DNA from: Vulcaniibacterium tengchongense
Lineage (GTDB): Bacteria; Pseudomonadota; Gammaproteobacteria; Xanthomonadales; Xanthomonadaceae
Length of the DNA stretch: 64,000 nucleotides
Reading direction: 5' to 3'
Assembly (NCBI RefSeq): GCF_003814555.1
Contig: NZ_RKQN01000001.1
Location: 1,094,566-1,158,565, forward strand
The first letter of the stretch is position 1. Each line of letters starts with the position of its first letter. Shown in pieces: positions 42,368-50,718 of the stretch. The position numbers were made by a program, and so were the translations under genes. A model generated the notes under the pieces. The model was not told the DNA's origin, ran no database searches, and worked only from the letters and a program-made list of their open reading frames with translations.

Positions 42368-43944
42368 TGGCGACGAAGACGGTCCAATCCCGCATCCTCG
42401 GCCCGGACGGCGAGCCAATCCGCTACGAAGTCCTCGAGGAGGAGATTTCCGCAGGTGGCGTGACCGGCATTCGGCAGGTCTGGCATTCCGGCGTGACCGG
42501 CGGCCTGACGCCGCCGCGCCTGGCGCAGATTCTGGAGGCCGCCGCGAACGGCGATGCCTACGAGTACCTGTGCCTCGCCGAGGAAATGGAGGAGCGCGAC
42601 CTGCACTACGCATCGGTGCTCGGCACGCGCAAGCTCGCGTTGTCCGGGCTGCAGATCCGCGTCGACGCCTGGAGCGACGACAAGCGCGACGTGGAGATCG
42701 CCGATGCCGTGCGCGAGATGTTGGCATTGCCCGCGGTTGACGAAGCCTTATTCGATCTGACCGACGGCCTGGGCAAGGGCTACTCTGTGATCGAGATCGT
42801 GTGGGACCGCAGTGGTAAAGTGTGGATGCCCGCCACGCTGGAGCACCGGGACCCGCGGTTTTTCCGCTACGACCGCGAAACTGGGCACAAGTTGCGCCTG
42901 CTCGACGATGCGGATCCGGTTAACGGCATTCCGCTGGCGCCGTTCAAGTTCGTCGTGCACCGCCCGAAGATTCGCTCCGGCCTGCCGGTGCGCGGGGGCC
43001 TCGCACGCCTGGCGGCGCCGGCGTACATGTGCAAGGCCTGGGCCTGGAAGGACTGGATGGCCTTCGCCGACATCTTTGGTCTGCCGATGCGCGTCGGCCG
43101 CTACGGACCGGGCGCAACCAAGGAGGACATCGTCAAGCTCATGGCCGCGGTGGCCAACCTAGGCAGCGACGCCGCGGCGGTGATGCCCGACAGCACGCGC
43201 ATCGAGTTCCAGGCCGCGCCCAACACCAACGGCGCCGCTGACTTCTTCGAGAAGCTGGCGACGTGGTGGGACAAGCAGGTCAGTAAGGGCGTCCTCGGGC
43301 AGACTATGACGGCCGACGACGGTGCCAGCCTCAGCCAGGCGAAGGTACACAACGACGTACGCCTGGACCTGCTTCAGGCCGACGCGAAGGCGCTACAAAC
43401 GACGCTGAACCGCGACTTGGTCCGCCCGTTCGTCGACCTGAACTTCGGCCCTGGGCGTTACCCCAAGCTCATCGTCCAGGTCCCGGAGTCGGAGGACATC
43501 GCGGCGCTGACCGGTGCGCTGGAGAAGCTGGTGCCGATGGGTTTGCGCGTCGAGCAGTCCGTCATCCGCGACAAGCTCGGCTTGCCCGACCCGGACGAGG
43601 GCGCCGAGTTGCTTACGGCGCCCGCTGTGGCCGCGCCGGCGCCGCCCGCCGCGGCGACGCCGGCGAGGACCCGGCGCGCCGAGAACCGCGAAGGCGCGCC
43701 GCGCGATCGCGAAGACCAGCTGGTGGCGCTGCTGGCCAGCCGCGCCGACCCCGTCGTCGGCCAGTGGGTCGAGCGCATCGAGGCGCTGGTGCAGCAGGCC
43801 GGCACGCTGGAGGAGGTTCGGGACGGGTTGCTGGAGCTGATGCCGGACCTCGACAGCAAGCGCTTCGCGGCCGTGCTGCAGCATGCCCTGGCCATCGCCG
43901 GCATCGCCGGCATGAGCGATGCGGTGGACGATGCCGACACCTGA
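42367..43944 (+). CDS. portal protein (DUF935, Mu gp29)
   Basis: Protein of 525 aa with the DUF935 hallmarks: GGLTPPRLAQILEAA near the N-terminus, DLHYASVLGTRKLALSGL, LTDGLGKGYSVIEIVW, HRDPRFFRYD, WAWKDWMAFADIFGLPMRVG and GQTMTADDGASLSQAKVH. It forms the dodecameric portal ring at one capsid vertex. The C-terminal tail (about 415-525) is Ala/Pro-rich then helical. The start at 42367 is preferred to one at 42340 because it overlaps the terminase stop as elsewhere in this operon. Confidence 0.93.
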   Translation: MATKTVQSRILGPDGEPIRYEVLEEEISAGGVTGIRQVWHSGVTGGLTPPRLAQILEAAANGDAYEYLCLAEEMEERDLHYASVLGTRKLALSGLQIRVDAWSDDKRDVEIADAVREMLALPAVDEALFDLTDGLGKGYSVIEIVWDRSGKVWMPATLEHRDPRFFRYDRETGHKLRLLDDADPVNGIPLAPFKFVVHRPKIRSGLPVRGGLARLAAPAYMCKAWAWKDWMAFADIFGLPMRVGRYGPGATKEDIVKLMAAVANLGSDAAAVMPDSTRIEFQAAPNTNGAADFFEKLATWWDKQVSKGVLGQTMTADDGASLSQAKVHNDVRLDLLQADAKALQTTLNRDLVRPFVDLNFGPGRYPKLIVQVPESEDIAALTGALEKLVPMGLRVEQSVIRDKLGLPDPDEGAELLTAPAVAAPAPPAAATPARTRRAENREGAPRDREDQLVALLASRADPVVGQWVERIEALVQQAGTLEEVRDGLLELMPDLDSKRFAAVLQHALAIAGIAGMSDAVDDADT

Positions 43945-45118
43945 TGTCCGCGGCAGCTTCCGCAGCCTGCCGGAGGCCGAGCGCTACTTCCGGCAGAAGG
44001 TCAACCTGCCGACGCGGCGCTGGGACGAGTTGTGGCAGGGACAGCACGCGCGTGCGTTCGTCGTCGCCGGCGCCACGCGCGACGCGCTGCTTGCCGACCT
44101 GCGCGAGGCAGTGGACGCCGCGATCAGCCGCGGCGAGACGCTTGCGGACTTCCGCGCGCGCTTCCGCGACATCGTCGAGCGCCACGGCTGGCGCGGCTGG
44201 ACAGGCGACGGCACCACCGCCGGCTTCAACTGGCGCACGTCCGTTATCTACCACACCAACCTGCGCACGGCGTACATGGCCGGGCGCTGGGAGACGCTGA
44301 AGGCGTTCCCGTACCTGAAGTACCACCACAACACCGTGCGCAACCCGCGCGAGCAGCACAAAGCGTGGGACGGCAAGATCATCGCGGCCGACGACCCCTG
44401 GTGGCAGACGCATTACCCGCCCAATGGGTGGGGTTGCCGCTGCACGGTCACCGGCGTGTCCGCCGCGCGGTTGCACGCGGAGGGCAAGACGGCCCCCGAT
44501 CCCGCCCCGCCGCCGGTCGAGGGCGAGCCGCCTCCGGAGTGGGCCTATCACGTCGGCGTGGCGGACCAGGGCCGTGAGATCGCCGACCCGTTGCTGGCCA
44601 AGACGCTTGACAGCAGGTGGTCCGAGTTGCCCGGCAGGCCGTACCACGCGTACGGACGGCCCGATCAAGTGCCGGTCGACGCGCCTCGCGCCATGCCCCT
44701 CGCCGACGCGGAGCGGTCGCCCGAGGCACTGCATGCCGCCTGGCGTCGGCTCTACGGGGATTCGGCGACGCTGCAGGACCCGTCCGGCGCCGAGGTGCTG
44801 CTGAGCCCGCGCGTGATCGAGCACTGGCTCGAAGACCCGAAACGCCTGGACGGCCGGCAGAAATACCTGCCGCTGCTGCGCGAGACCATCGAGGCGCCGT
44901 TCGAGATCTGGGCGAACTTCGCCCGCAACGCCCGCGGCCAAGTTGGCCTGCGCCGCTACTACGTCAAGACCGTGCGGCTCGAAGGCCGGAAGGCTCTGAC
45001 GTTGATCGCGGAAGTGCTGCCGGGTGGGGTGTGGGGGTCGTTCGACTTCTTCCGTGGCGCGCGGCCGCAGCCGCGCTCGCGTCAGGGCTTGCTTGTGTGG
45101 GGGCGCCCGGTCGAATGA
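43931..45118 (+). CDS. minor head protein F with C-terminal PBECR-like nuclease domain
   Basis: Protein of 395 aa (ATG 43931; GTGGA upstream). The Mu F / SPP1 gp7 head-morphogenesis domain (about 50-180) shows YHTNLRTAYMAGRW and ends in GWGCRCTVTGVS. After a Pro-rich linker (about 190-205) the C-terminal part (about 270-395) has the strand pattern of phage-barnase-EndoU-RelE-like (PBECR) domains: RQKYLPLLRETIEAPFEIW, then YYVKTVRL, LTLIAEVLPGGVWGSFDFF. The first domain shapes the head; the second may be an RNase-like toxin domain injected or packaged with DNA (inference from family reports). Confidence 0.85.
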   Translation: MPTPDVRGSFRSLPEAERYFRQKVNLPTRRWDELWQGQHARAFVVAGATRDALLADLREAVDAAISRGETLADFRARFRDIVERHGWRGWTGDGTTAGFNWRTSVIYHTNLRTAYMAGRWETLKAFPYLKYHHNTVRNPREQHKAWDGKIIAADDPWWQTHYPPNGWGCRCTVTGVSAARLHAEGKTAPDPAPPPVEGEPPPEWAYHVGVADQGREIADPLLAKTLDSRWSELPGRPYHAYGRPDQVPVDAPRAMPLADAERSPEALHAAWRRLYGDSATLQDPSGAEVLLSPRVIEHWLEDPKRLDGRQKYLPLLRETIEAPFEIWANFARNARGQVGLRRYYVKTVRLEGRKALTLIAEVLPGGVWGSFDFFRGARPQPRSRQGLLVWGRPVE

Positions 45119-45262
45119 GTGCCTTTGCCTGCAGGCGCGCCAACCCGCCCTGCGGCACTTCCTGCAGGCTGTCGGGTATGTTGGCCCAGCCCGTGGAAGG
45201 ATTGCGGCGAAGGCCGCTACACCGGAGGCGGCACAAGCTCCGGCCCGTGCGCGCACCATACC

Positions 45263-45760
45263 ATGAGCGATAAGCCGCTGATCATCGAGATCGACGCCGA
45301 CCGGGCGCAGCGCTGGTTCGGCGAGCTGCAGCGCCGCGGCCAGGATTTGAACCCGCTCATGCGGGACATCCAGGAATACGGCATCGAGAGCACACAGCGT
45401 CGGTTTGCCGAAGGCCGCGCACCGGACGGGACCCCGTGGGTGCCGCTGAAGTCCGGCAGCGGCCGCACGCCGCTGACCGATACCGGCCGCATGCGCGATG
45501 GCATCCACGGCAGCCACGGCCCGACCTGGGCCGAGATCTCGTCCGACGCAAAGCAAGCGCGCTGGCATCAGGAAGGAACCGCGCCCTATGTGATCCTGCC
45601 GAAGTCCGGCAAGGCGCTTGCATGGGAAGGCGGCCCAGGCCCGCGTGCACGGGTCAACCATCCGGGACTGCCGGCCCGGCCGTTTATCGGCCTCTCGGTC
45701 GAGGACGCCGACTACATCGACCGACTGGCCACCGCGTACCTGGACCTCGGCGACGGCTGA
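45263..45760 (+). CDS. virion morphogenesis protein G (tail completion type)
   Basis: Protein of 165 aa. It matches the phage virion morphogenesis / tail-completion family: IEIDADRAQRWFGELQRRGQDL, RFAEGRAPDGTPWVPLK, LTDTGRMRDGI, WHQEGTAPYVILPK, and RPFIGLSVED. It is needed to complete heads or join tail to head. The ATG at 45263 gives the family start; the frame continues upstream without motif. The 144 bp between F and this gene contain no convincing gene. Confidence 0.87.
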   Translation: MSDKPLIIEIDADRAQRWFGELQRRGQDLNPLMRDIQEYGIESTQRRFAEGRAPDGTPWVPLKSGSGRTPLTDTGRMRDGIHGSHGPTWAEISSDAKQARWHQEGTAPYVILPKSGKALAWEGGPGPRARVNHPGLPARPFIGLSVEDADYIDRLATAYLDLGDG

Positions 45761-45855
45761 AACCGCCTCGGGCCAGAGCCGCGTATAAGCGCCGTGAAGG
45801 CCCCGGGGCGGTACGTCCGGGCCACTGCCCCCCGGCTCGGGGCGCCAGCGGCGAA

Positions 45856-45870
45856 TTAAAACGGTTTTAA
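45856..45870. repeat. AT-rich 15-bp palindrome
   Basis: TTAAAAC-G-GTTTTAA, perfect, alone in an otherwise GC-rich 255-bp gap between G and the protease gene, 117 bp before late site 2. It could be a protein-binding site or an up-element; no function is shown. Confidence 0.45.
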
Positions 45871-45972
45871 ACGGGATGTGGAGCGGGAGGGTGGCCGGCG
45901 ATGGACGAGGTGCCGACTCCGGGGGTAGCTTCGGCCGTGCGCGCCTGCCCCGCAACGGGCACCCCACTACGC

Positions 45973-45988
45973 ATTAGCGCGCGCTAAT
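45973..45988. promoter_or_regulatory. late-activator site 2 (before protease/capsid), predicted
   Basis: ATTAGCGCGCGCTAAT, perfect 16-bp palindrome followed by CC, 27 bp before the protease gene start. It corresponds to the Mu I promoter position. No terminator precedes this copy. Confidence 0.62.
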
Positions 45989-46015
45989 CCCGGCCTGTCC
46001 GGGCGCATCGCGACG

Positions 46016-47017
46016 ATGCGCGGTATGCCGCATCGTATCGCCGTCAACTCCGAGCTGCAGCCCGCCGACGGCGGCGCCCCAGAGTGGGTCGAGCTGATCC
46101 CGGCCGGTCCGATCATCGCCGGCCGCGATGGCCGGAGTTGGGTCTTTGAGGCCGGCGACGCCCAGGCGGTGATCGCGGCGTTCCGCTCACGCAGCGCCGA
46201 TCTGCCGATCGACTGGGAACACGCCACCCAGCACCGCGCACCGAACGGGCTGCCGGCACCGGCGGCGGGGTGGATCACCGACCTGGACTTTCGTGGCGGC
46301 GCCTTGTGGGGACGCGTCAGCTGGACGCCCCGCGGACGCGACCAGGTCGCGAATCGCGAGTACCGCTACATCTCCCCCGTTTTCGACTACGTCCCCGACA
46401 CCGGCCGGATCGTCCGGCTGGTGTCGGCCGGCCTAGCCAACCTAGCCAACTTGCATCTGCAAGCGCTCAACCAAGAGGACTCGACCATGAGCCGTTCCAC
46501 CCTGTTGACCGCCGCCATCGTCGGCCTCGGTCTGACCGAGCAGGCCACCGACGACCAGGTGGCCACTGCAATCAACCAGCTCAAGCAGGACCGCGACGGC
46601 GCGCTGGAGCGCGCGACCAACGCCGAGAAGAAGCAGCCTTCACTCGATCGCTATGTGCCCCGCGCCGACTACGACGCCCTGGTGCAGCGCGCAACCAACG
46701 CCGAGAACGCGCTGAAGGCGCGCGACAAGGCCGAGCACGAGCGCGCTGTCGACGAAGCAATTACCGCCGCGCTGAAGGCCGGCAAGATCACGCCGGCAAC
46801 CGAGTCGTACCACCGCGCTGCCTGCAGCGACACCGAGGGCCTGAAGCGCTTCAAGGAGTTCGTGGCCGCGGCGCCGTCGATCGGCGAGCCGTCGAACTTG
46901 GGCGAGCGCAAGCCGGAGGGCGCGGCCACGGCGCTCAACGCCGAGCAGAAAGAAGCCTGCCGGCTCCTGGGCATTTCCGAGGCCGAGTACCTCAAGGAGC
47001 TGCAGCGCGCCGCCTGA
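46016..47017 (+). CDS. head maturation protease I with scaffold domain
   Basis: Protein of 333 aa. The N-terminal protease domain of the Mu I family (about 1-150: ADLPIDWEHATQHR, AAGWITDL, GRVSWTPRGRDQVANREYRYISPVF) is followed by the scaffold part, a long helical region (about 158-333). It processes and scaffolds the procapsid. The internal ATG at 46487 makes a separate scaffold. The start could also be the second ATG at 46025. Confidence 0.9.
   Translation: MRGMPHRIAVNSELQPADGGAPEWVELIPAGPIIAGRDGRSWVFEAGDAQAVIAAFRSRSADLPIDWEHATQHRAPNGLPAPAAGWITDLDFRGGALWGRVSWTPRGRDQVANREYRYISPVFDYVPDTGRIVRLVSAGLANLANLHLQALNQEDSTMSRSTLLTAAIVGLGLTEQATDDQVATAINQLKQDRDGALERATNAEKKQPSLDRYVPRADYDALVQRATNAENALKARDKAEHERAVDEAITAALKAGKITPATESYHRAACSDTEGLKRFKEFVAAAPSIGEPSNLGERKPEGAATALNAEQKEACRLLGISEAEYLKELQRAA
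46487..47017 (+). CDS. internal-start scaffold protein (Mu Z-like)
   Basis: Protein of 176 aa in the same frame as the protease C-terminus, starting MSRSTLL. AAGAGGA lies eight bases upstream of the internal ATG, a stronger site than that of the full-length gene. Sequence is coiled coil (about 40-95) then helices. The nested scaffold is known from Mu gene Z; here it is predicted from the site alone. Confidence 0.65.
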   Translation: MSRSTLLTAAIVGLGLTEQATDDQVATAINQLKQDRDGALERATNAEKKQPSLDRYVPRADYDALVQRATNAENALKARDKAEHERAVDEAITAALKAGKITPATESYHRAACSDTEGLKRFKEFVAAAPSIGEPSNLGERKPEGAATALNAEQKEACRLLGISEAEYLKELQRAA

Positions 47018-47084
47018 CGCGGCGCTTGCCGGCATTCGCGCGCGCCGCGCCCCCCTGTTTCCGATTCCCCAGGAGTAATCCGAT

Positions 47085-47996
47085 ATGGCTCTCGTTACCT
47101 CCGCCCTGGTACAGGCGCTGTTCGTCGGCTTCCGCCGCGACTTCCAGACTGCGTTCGACCAGACCCCGACCGACTGGCAGAAGATCGCCACGGAGATCCC
47201 CAGCACGACGAAGAGCAACACCTACGGCTGGCTCGGCCAGTTCCCGCAGTTCCGCGAATGGATCGGCCCGCGCGTCCTCAAGGACATGGCCGCGCACGGC
47301 TACTCGATCGTCAACAAGGACTGGGAGTCCTCGGTCAGTGTCAAGCGCACCGACATCGAGGACGACAACGTCGGCATCTACTCGCCGCTGTTCGCGGAGA
47401 TGGGCCGCGCGGCGAAGTCGCAGCCGGACGAGCTGGTGTTCCCGCTGCTCAAGGCCGGTTTCAGCACGCTGTGCTACGACGGCCAGCCGTTCTTCGATGA
47501 CGAGCACCCGGTATATGCCAACGCCGATGGCACCGGCGCTGTCACGCTGGTGAAGAACCACGACGTGGACCTCGCCGCGCGGCCGACCAACCCGATCTGG
47601 TACCTGCTGGACACCAGCCGGGCGGTGAAGCCGATCATCTTCCAGAACCGCAAGTCGCCCGTGCTCACGTCGATGACCCGGCTGGACGACGAAGCCGTGT
47701 TCATGAACAACGAGTTCCGCTTTGGTGTCGACGCGCGCAATAACGTCGGTTTCGGATTCTGGCAACTCGCCTACGCCAGCAACCAGCCGCTAACCGCCGA
47801 GCACTACGCCGACGCCCGCGCCGCGATGCAGAGCTCCAAGGCCGACGGTGGTCGTCCGCTCAACATCAGGCCGAACCTGCTGCTCGTGCCTCCGGCGCTG
47901 GAAGCCGCTGGCCGCAAGCTGCTGGTGAAGGACGAGAACGGTGGCAACGAGTGGGCAAACAGCGCCGAGCTCGTGACCTCCAACTGGCTGGTGTAA
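47085..47996 (+). CDS. major capsid protein T
   Basis: Protein of 303 aa matching the Mu major head subunit family: VGFRRDFQTAF, TYGWLGQFPQFREWIGPR, YSIVNKDWESSVSVKRTDIEDD, GQPFFDDEHP and LLVPPALEAAGRKLL. HK97-like fold. CAGGAG precedes the ATG. High expression is expected; the gene sits alone between two spacers (67 and 171 bp). Confidence 0.93.
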   Translation: MALVTSALVQALFVGFRRDFQTAFDQTPTDWQKIATEIPSTTKSNTYGWLGQFPQFREWIGPRVLKDMAAHGYSIVNKDWESSVSVKRTDIEDDNVGIYSPLFAEMGRAAKSQPDELVFPLLKAGFSTLCYDGQPFFDDEHPVYANADGTGAVTLVKNHDVDLAARPTNPIWYLLDTSRAVKPIIFQNRKSPVLTSMTRLDDEAVFMNNEFRFGVDARNNVGFGFWQLAYASNQPLTAEHYADARAAMQSSKADGGRPLNIRPNLLLVPPALEAAGRKLLVKDENGGNEWANSAELVTSNWLV

Positions 47997-48010
47997 CGAC
48001 TGAGTCGCGG

Positions 48011-48028
48011 CACGCACGACGGTGCGTG
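48011..48028 (+). other. RNA hairpin after the capsid gene
   Basis: CACGCAC, loop GACG, GTGCGTG, 14 bp past the capsid stop, in a 171-bp spacer otherwise without a gene. No T-run, so more likely a stability or attenuating hairpin than a full terminator. Confidence 0.4.
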
Positions 48029-48167
48029 TGACTTGCCGGGGAGATTCCGCAAGGCCCCGGACTGCCACAGCAGACAGCCGCGCCGAACGCCCTGGCGCAG
48101 AAGGCCCTGTGGGGTAGCTAGGCGTGACAGCCGGAGAGACGGCACTCACCGCGACAGGGAGCCCCTC

Positions 48168-48410
48168 ATGCCCTCGATCAAAATTCGCTCCACCCACGAG
48201 CCCTACCGCCGCTGCGGCGTCAGTCACAGCAGGGCGCCGGTGATCTATCCCGCAGACCGCTTCGATGCAAAGCAGCTGGAGATCCTCAAGGCCGATCCGT
48301 ACCTGGTCGTCGAAGAGGTCGAGGACGAGACCGAGGCCGCGGCCGAACGCAAGGCCGCTGCGGAGCGCGAGACCGCTGCCAAGGCCGCCGCGGGCAAGAA
48401 GGCCCGATAA
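48168..48410 (+). CDS. Mu-like FluMu N-terminal-domain protein (gp35-like)
   Basis: Protein of 80 aa. The N-terminus (IKIRSTHEPYRRCGVSHSRAPVIYPADRFDAKQLEIL, two blocks) matches the HI1506/FluMu-N type found after the capsid gene in Mu-like phages; the C-terminus is an Ala/Glu/Lys helix. CAGGGAG lies upstream. Head-associated; role unknown. Confidence 0.75.
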   Translation: MPSIKIRSTHEPYRRCGVSHSRAPVIYPADRFDAKQLEILKADPYLVVEEVEDETEAAAERKAAAERETAAKAAAGKKAR

Positions 48411-48416
48411 CACCCC

Positions 48417-48932
48417 ATGTACGTCACCCCCGCCCAACTCGCCGATGGCGCCGACGCGCTCAACGAGCTCGCCGAGCTATACCAGATCGATCCGCCTCTA
48501 CTGGCGGCGACCATCGCTGCCGGCGACCGCAGCCGCTGGACGCCCGAGGAGATCGCCTCCGCCGATGCAGCGCTCGACAGCATCGTGCGCTTCACCCTGC
48601 AGGCGGGTGGGGAAATCGACGCGCGCTTGGCGCAGCGGGGCTACCCGTTACCACAGGACCCAGCGCAGTTCCCGGTCTTGGCCGTGTGGGGGCGCGCGAT
48701 CGCGCGCTACCACCTGCATCGGCAGCGCGATCGCACAAATGAGGAGACAGGCCGCATCGAGCGCGACTACCGCGATGCGATCCGGGCGCTCGATGCCGTC
48801 GTGGCCGGCAAGCTCAGCCTGGGCGCCGGCGATCCTCTCGCGCCGACGCCGCCAAGCGATCCGGACGGCGGCGCCGTGCGCTTCAGCAGCCAGCCGCGCA
48901 TCTTCTCGCGCGACAAGCTGGAGGGACTGTGA
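48417..48932 (+). CDS. DUF1320 head-tail protein (Mu gp36)
   Basis: Protein of 171 aa. It shows the DUF1320 pattern MYVTPAQLADGADALNEL, SADAALDSIVRFTLQAGGEIDARLAQRGYPLP and AIARYHLHRQR. In Mu-like phages this gene follows the capsid and its product is a head completion (adaptor) protein. Overlaps the next start (GTGA). Confidence 0.87.
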   Translation: MYVTPAQLADGADALNELAELYQIDPPLLAATIAAGDRSRWTPEEIASADAALDSIVRFTLQAGGEIDARLAQRGYPLPQDPAQFPVLAVWGRAIARYHLHRQRDRTNEETGRIERDYRDAIRALDAVVAGKLSLGAGDPLAPTPPSDPDGGAVRFSSQPRIFSRDKLEGL

Positions 48933-49378
48933 GCGTCGGGCCGTACCCCGTCAGCCTGGCGATCGAGCGCCTGAGCGCGCACGCGCCGCTGCTGAAGCTG
49001 GTGGGCGATGCGGCCGATCTTCAAGCCGCGTTTGATGCGACCCCGGTCCGCGCGCCCGCGGCCTATGTGCTGTGCGAGGAGCGCGGCGGCGCGATCAAGT
49101 ACACCGGCCCGGTCACGATCCAGGACGTCGAAGTGGCGTTGCAACTCGTGCTGTTCGTCCGCAACGCCACCAAAGAACGAACCGGCGCCGGCGCGCGGCG
49201 CGCGATGGACGAAGTCATCGGGCAGTGCCGAGCCGCACTCCTCGGCTGGGCGCCGGGCGACAGCTACGACGCACTGAGCTTCTGGAGCGGCCGGGACGAA
49301 CGCTACTCGGGGAGCTGGCTGGTTGCGCAGCAGGTCTATCGCGGCGGCTACCGCATCTCGCACCAGGTGACCCCATGA
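48929..49378 (+). CDS. DUF1834 head-tail protein (Mu gp37)
   Basis: Protein of 149 aa from a GTG at 48929. DUF1834-type features: YVLCEERGGAIKYTGPVTIQDVEVALQLVLFVRN and GARRAMDEVIGQCRAALLGW, ending YRISHQV. Probable tail-terminator or neck protein. Coupled to both neighbours by 4-bp overlaps. Confidence 0.83.
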   Translation: MSVGPYPVSLAIERLSAHAPLLKLVGDAADLQAAFDATPVRAPAAYVLCEERGGAIKYTGPVTIQDVEVALQLVLFVRNATKERTGAGARRAMDEVIGQCRAALLGWAPGDSYDALSFWSGRDERYSGSWLVAQQVYRGGYRISHQVTP

Positions 49379-49587
49379 GCATCAAGCCCACCCCAACTCG
49401 TCACGGCGCCTGGCGCGTGATCGACGGCCAGCTGGTCGACGAGTCGCAGGCGCTCCAGACGACCATCGACGACCCCGCCCCCCCGTCCCAAGACAGAAGA
49501 GCCGCGACGGAGCCCAGCCTGGGCAACCAGGCTGGGCCGGCGGAATCCCCATCCCCGCGCCGCAAAGCGCGATTCAAGGCTGACTAA
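49375..49587 (+). CDS. small phage protein before the tail tube
   Basis: Protein of 70 aa. A short N-terminal ordered part (HGAWRVIDGQLVDESQ) and a Pro/Ala/Arg-rich disordered tail. Located where Mu has gp38. No family recognised. Confidence 0.5.
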   Translation: MSIKPTPTRHGAWRVIDGQLVDESQALQTTIDDPAPPSQDRRAATEPSLGNQAGPAESPSPRRKARFKAD

Positions 49588-49598
49588 GGAGCACTCAC

Positions 49599-50579
49599 AT
49601 GGCCCAGCCCCAACTCGACTTCTTCAAGAAGCGCGGCGTCGCGGTCAAGCTCGAAACGACCGAAGGTACCGATGCTGGCCCGACCCCGGCGCTCAACGGC
49701 GTGCTGCTGCTCAACGGCAGCTCGGGCACCGAGTTCGACAAGATCGAGCGGCCGGTGGATCGACCGCACTTCACCGGCACGCCGTTCGTTGTAGGCAACA
49801 AGCGCGCCTTCATCGAGGGCGAGTTCGAGCTCTACCCGCCGCCGACGCCGGGTGCGGCGTCGACCAGCAGCGCAGATTGCGAGGTGCTGCTGCTACCGGC
49901 CGCCATGACGGCGGTGAAGGATGCGACGGCCAAGACCACGCGCTACAACCCGGTCAGCGCCGGTGTGCCGTCCGCGACGGCGTACTGGTGGCACTCCGGC
50001 ACCCACAAGCGTGTAGTCGGCGCCCGCAACAACATCACAGGCCTGCAGCTCGCAATCGGCGACCGCTTCAAGGGCAACGTGCGCATCCAGGGCGCCTACA
50101 CGGACGTGGCCGAGGAAGCGCTGCCGGCGATCGTTGTGCCTACCGCTGTGCCGACCGTCGCCCGGGCCGACAACACCGAGACCACTATCACGGTGCTGCC
50201 CGGCGGTACGCCGCTGGTGGTGTGGGCCAAGTCGCTGGGCGTCGACTTCGGCGCGCAGCTGGCAACGAAGGAGTACACCAGCCACAAGAGCAACGGCCTG
50301 ACCGATCGCCAGCCGACCTGGACGCTACGCATCGCGCGGACCTCGCTAGCCGACTTCAACCCTTGGGCGCTGCGCGACGCCGGCACGCTGATCCAGGCCG
50401 CCCTGCGGCTGACCGAGGCGGACAACCGCTACAGCGAGCTCGGCATCCGCGGCCAAATTGACCAGATCGGCGAAGTCGAGATCGACGGCGACTACGGCTG
50501 GGAGCTCACCGGCCCGTGCATCGCCAGCGACGCCGGCGGCGACGAGTTCTATATCGAGTTCGGCGACACGACGCCTTGA
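49599..50579 (+). CDS. phage tail tube protein
   Basis: Protein of 326 aa. The N-terminus KRGVAVKLETTEGTDAGPTPALNGVLLL and the later VKDATAKTTRYNP, KRVVGARNNITGLQLAIGDRFKG are typical of tail tube proteins of B3-like transposable siphophages. No sheath gene exists in the element, so the tail is non-contractile. GGAGCA lies upstream of the ATG. It is the last gene before a strong terminator. Confidence 0.83.
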   Translation: MAQPQLDFFKKRGVAVKLETTEGTDAGPTPALNGVLLLNGSSGTEFDKIERPVDRPHFTGTPFVVGNKRAFIEGEFELYPPPTPGAASTSSADCEVLLLPAAMTAVKDATAKTTRYNPVSAGVPSATAYWWHSGTHKRVVGARNNITGLQLAIGDRFKGNVRIQGAYTDVAEEALPAIVVPTAVPTVARADNTETTITVLPGGTPLVVWAKSLGVDFGAQLATKEYTSHKSNGLTDRQPTWTLRIARTSLADFNPWALRDAGTLIQAALRLTEADNRYSELGIRGQIDQIGEVEIDGDYGWELTGPCIASDAGGDEFYIEFGDTTP

Positions 50580-50603
50580 CGGTTCTCTCTCCGGTCGCCT
50601 TTC

Positions 50604-50628
50604 AGCCCCCGCCCTGCGGGGGCTTTTT
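50604..50628 (+). terminator. rho-independent terminator after the tail tube gene
   Basis: AGCCCCCGC (50604-50612), loop CCT, GCGGGGGCT (50616-50624), then TTTTC. The late palindrome begins 2 bases later. Confidence 0.9.
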
Positions 50629-50629
50629 C

Positions 50630-50645
50630 ATTAGCGCGCGCTAAT
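50630..50645. promoter_or_regulatory. late-activator site 3 (before tail chaperone), predicted
   Basis: ATTAGCGCGCGCTAAT, perfect palindrome followed by CC, abutting the terminator exactly as site 1 does (shared GGGGCTTTTTC before it). It lies 73 bp before the chaperone gene. It resembles the Mu P promoter in position relative to the tail genes. Confidence 0.62.
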
Positions 50646-50718
50646 CCCCGGGCACACGCGCGCGCGGGCATCGTCAGGCGCACTGCGGTACCGCCGCGAC
50701 ACCCCTCAGGAGACACAT

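Noticed and set aside
45115-45273. 52-codon frame between F and G (possible Com-like protein)
   Set aside because: It has cysteines but not the Com zinc-finger pattern, no good ribosome site, and it overlaps the F stop and the G start.
43613-45967. 784-codon minus-strand frame opposite portal, F and G
   Set aside because: All three plus-strand genes are clear family members and coupled; the antisense frame is a composition artefact.
45901-45987. 28-codon frame before the protease gene
   Set aside because: Its stop is formed by the late palindrome and the sequence has no recognisable feature.
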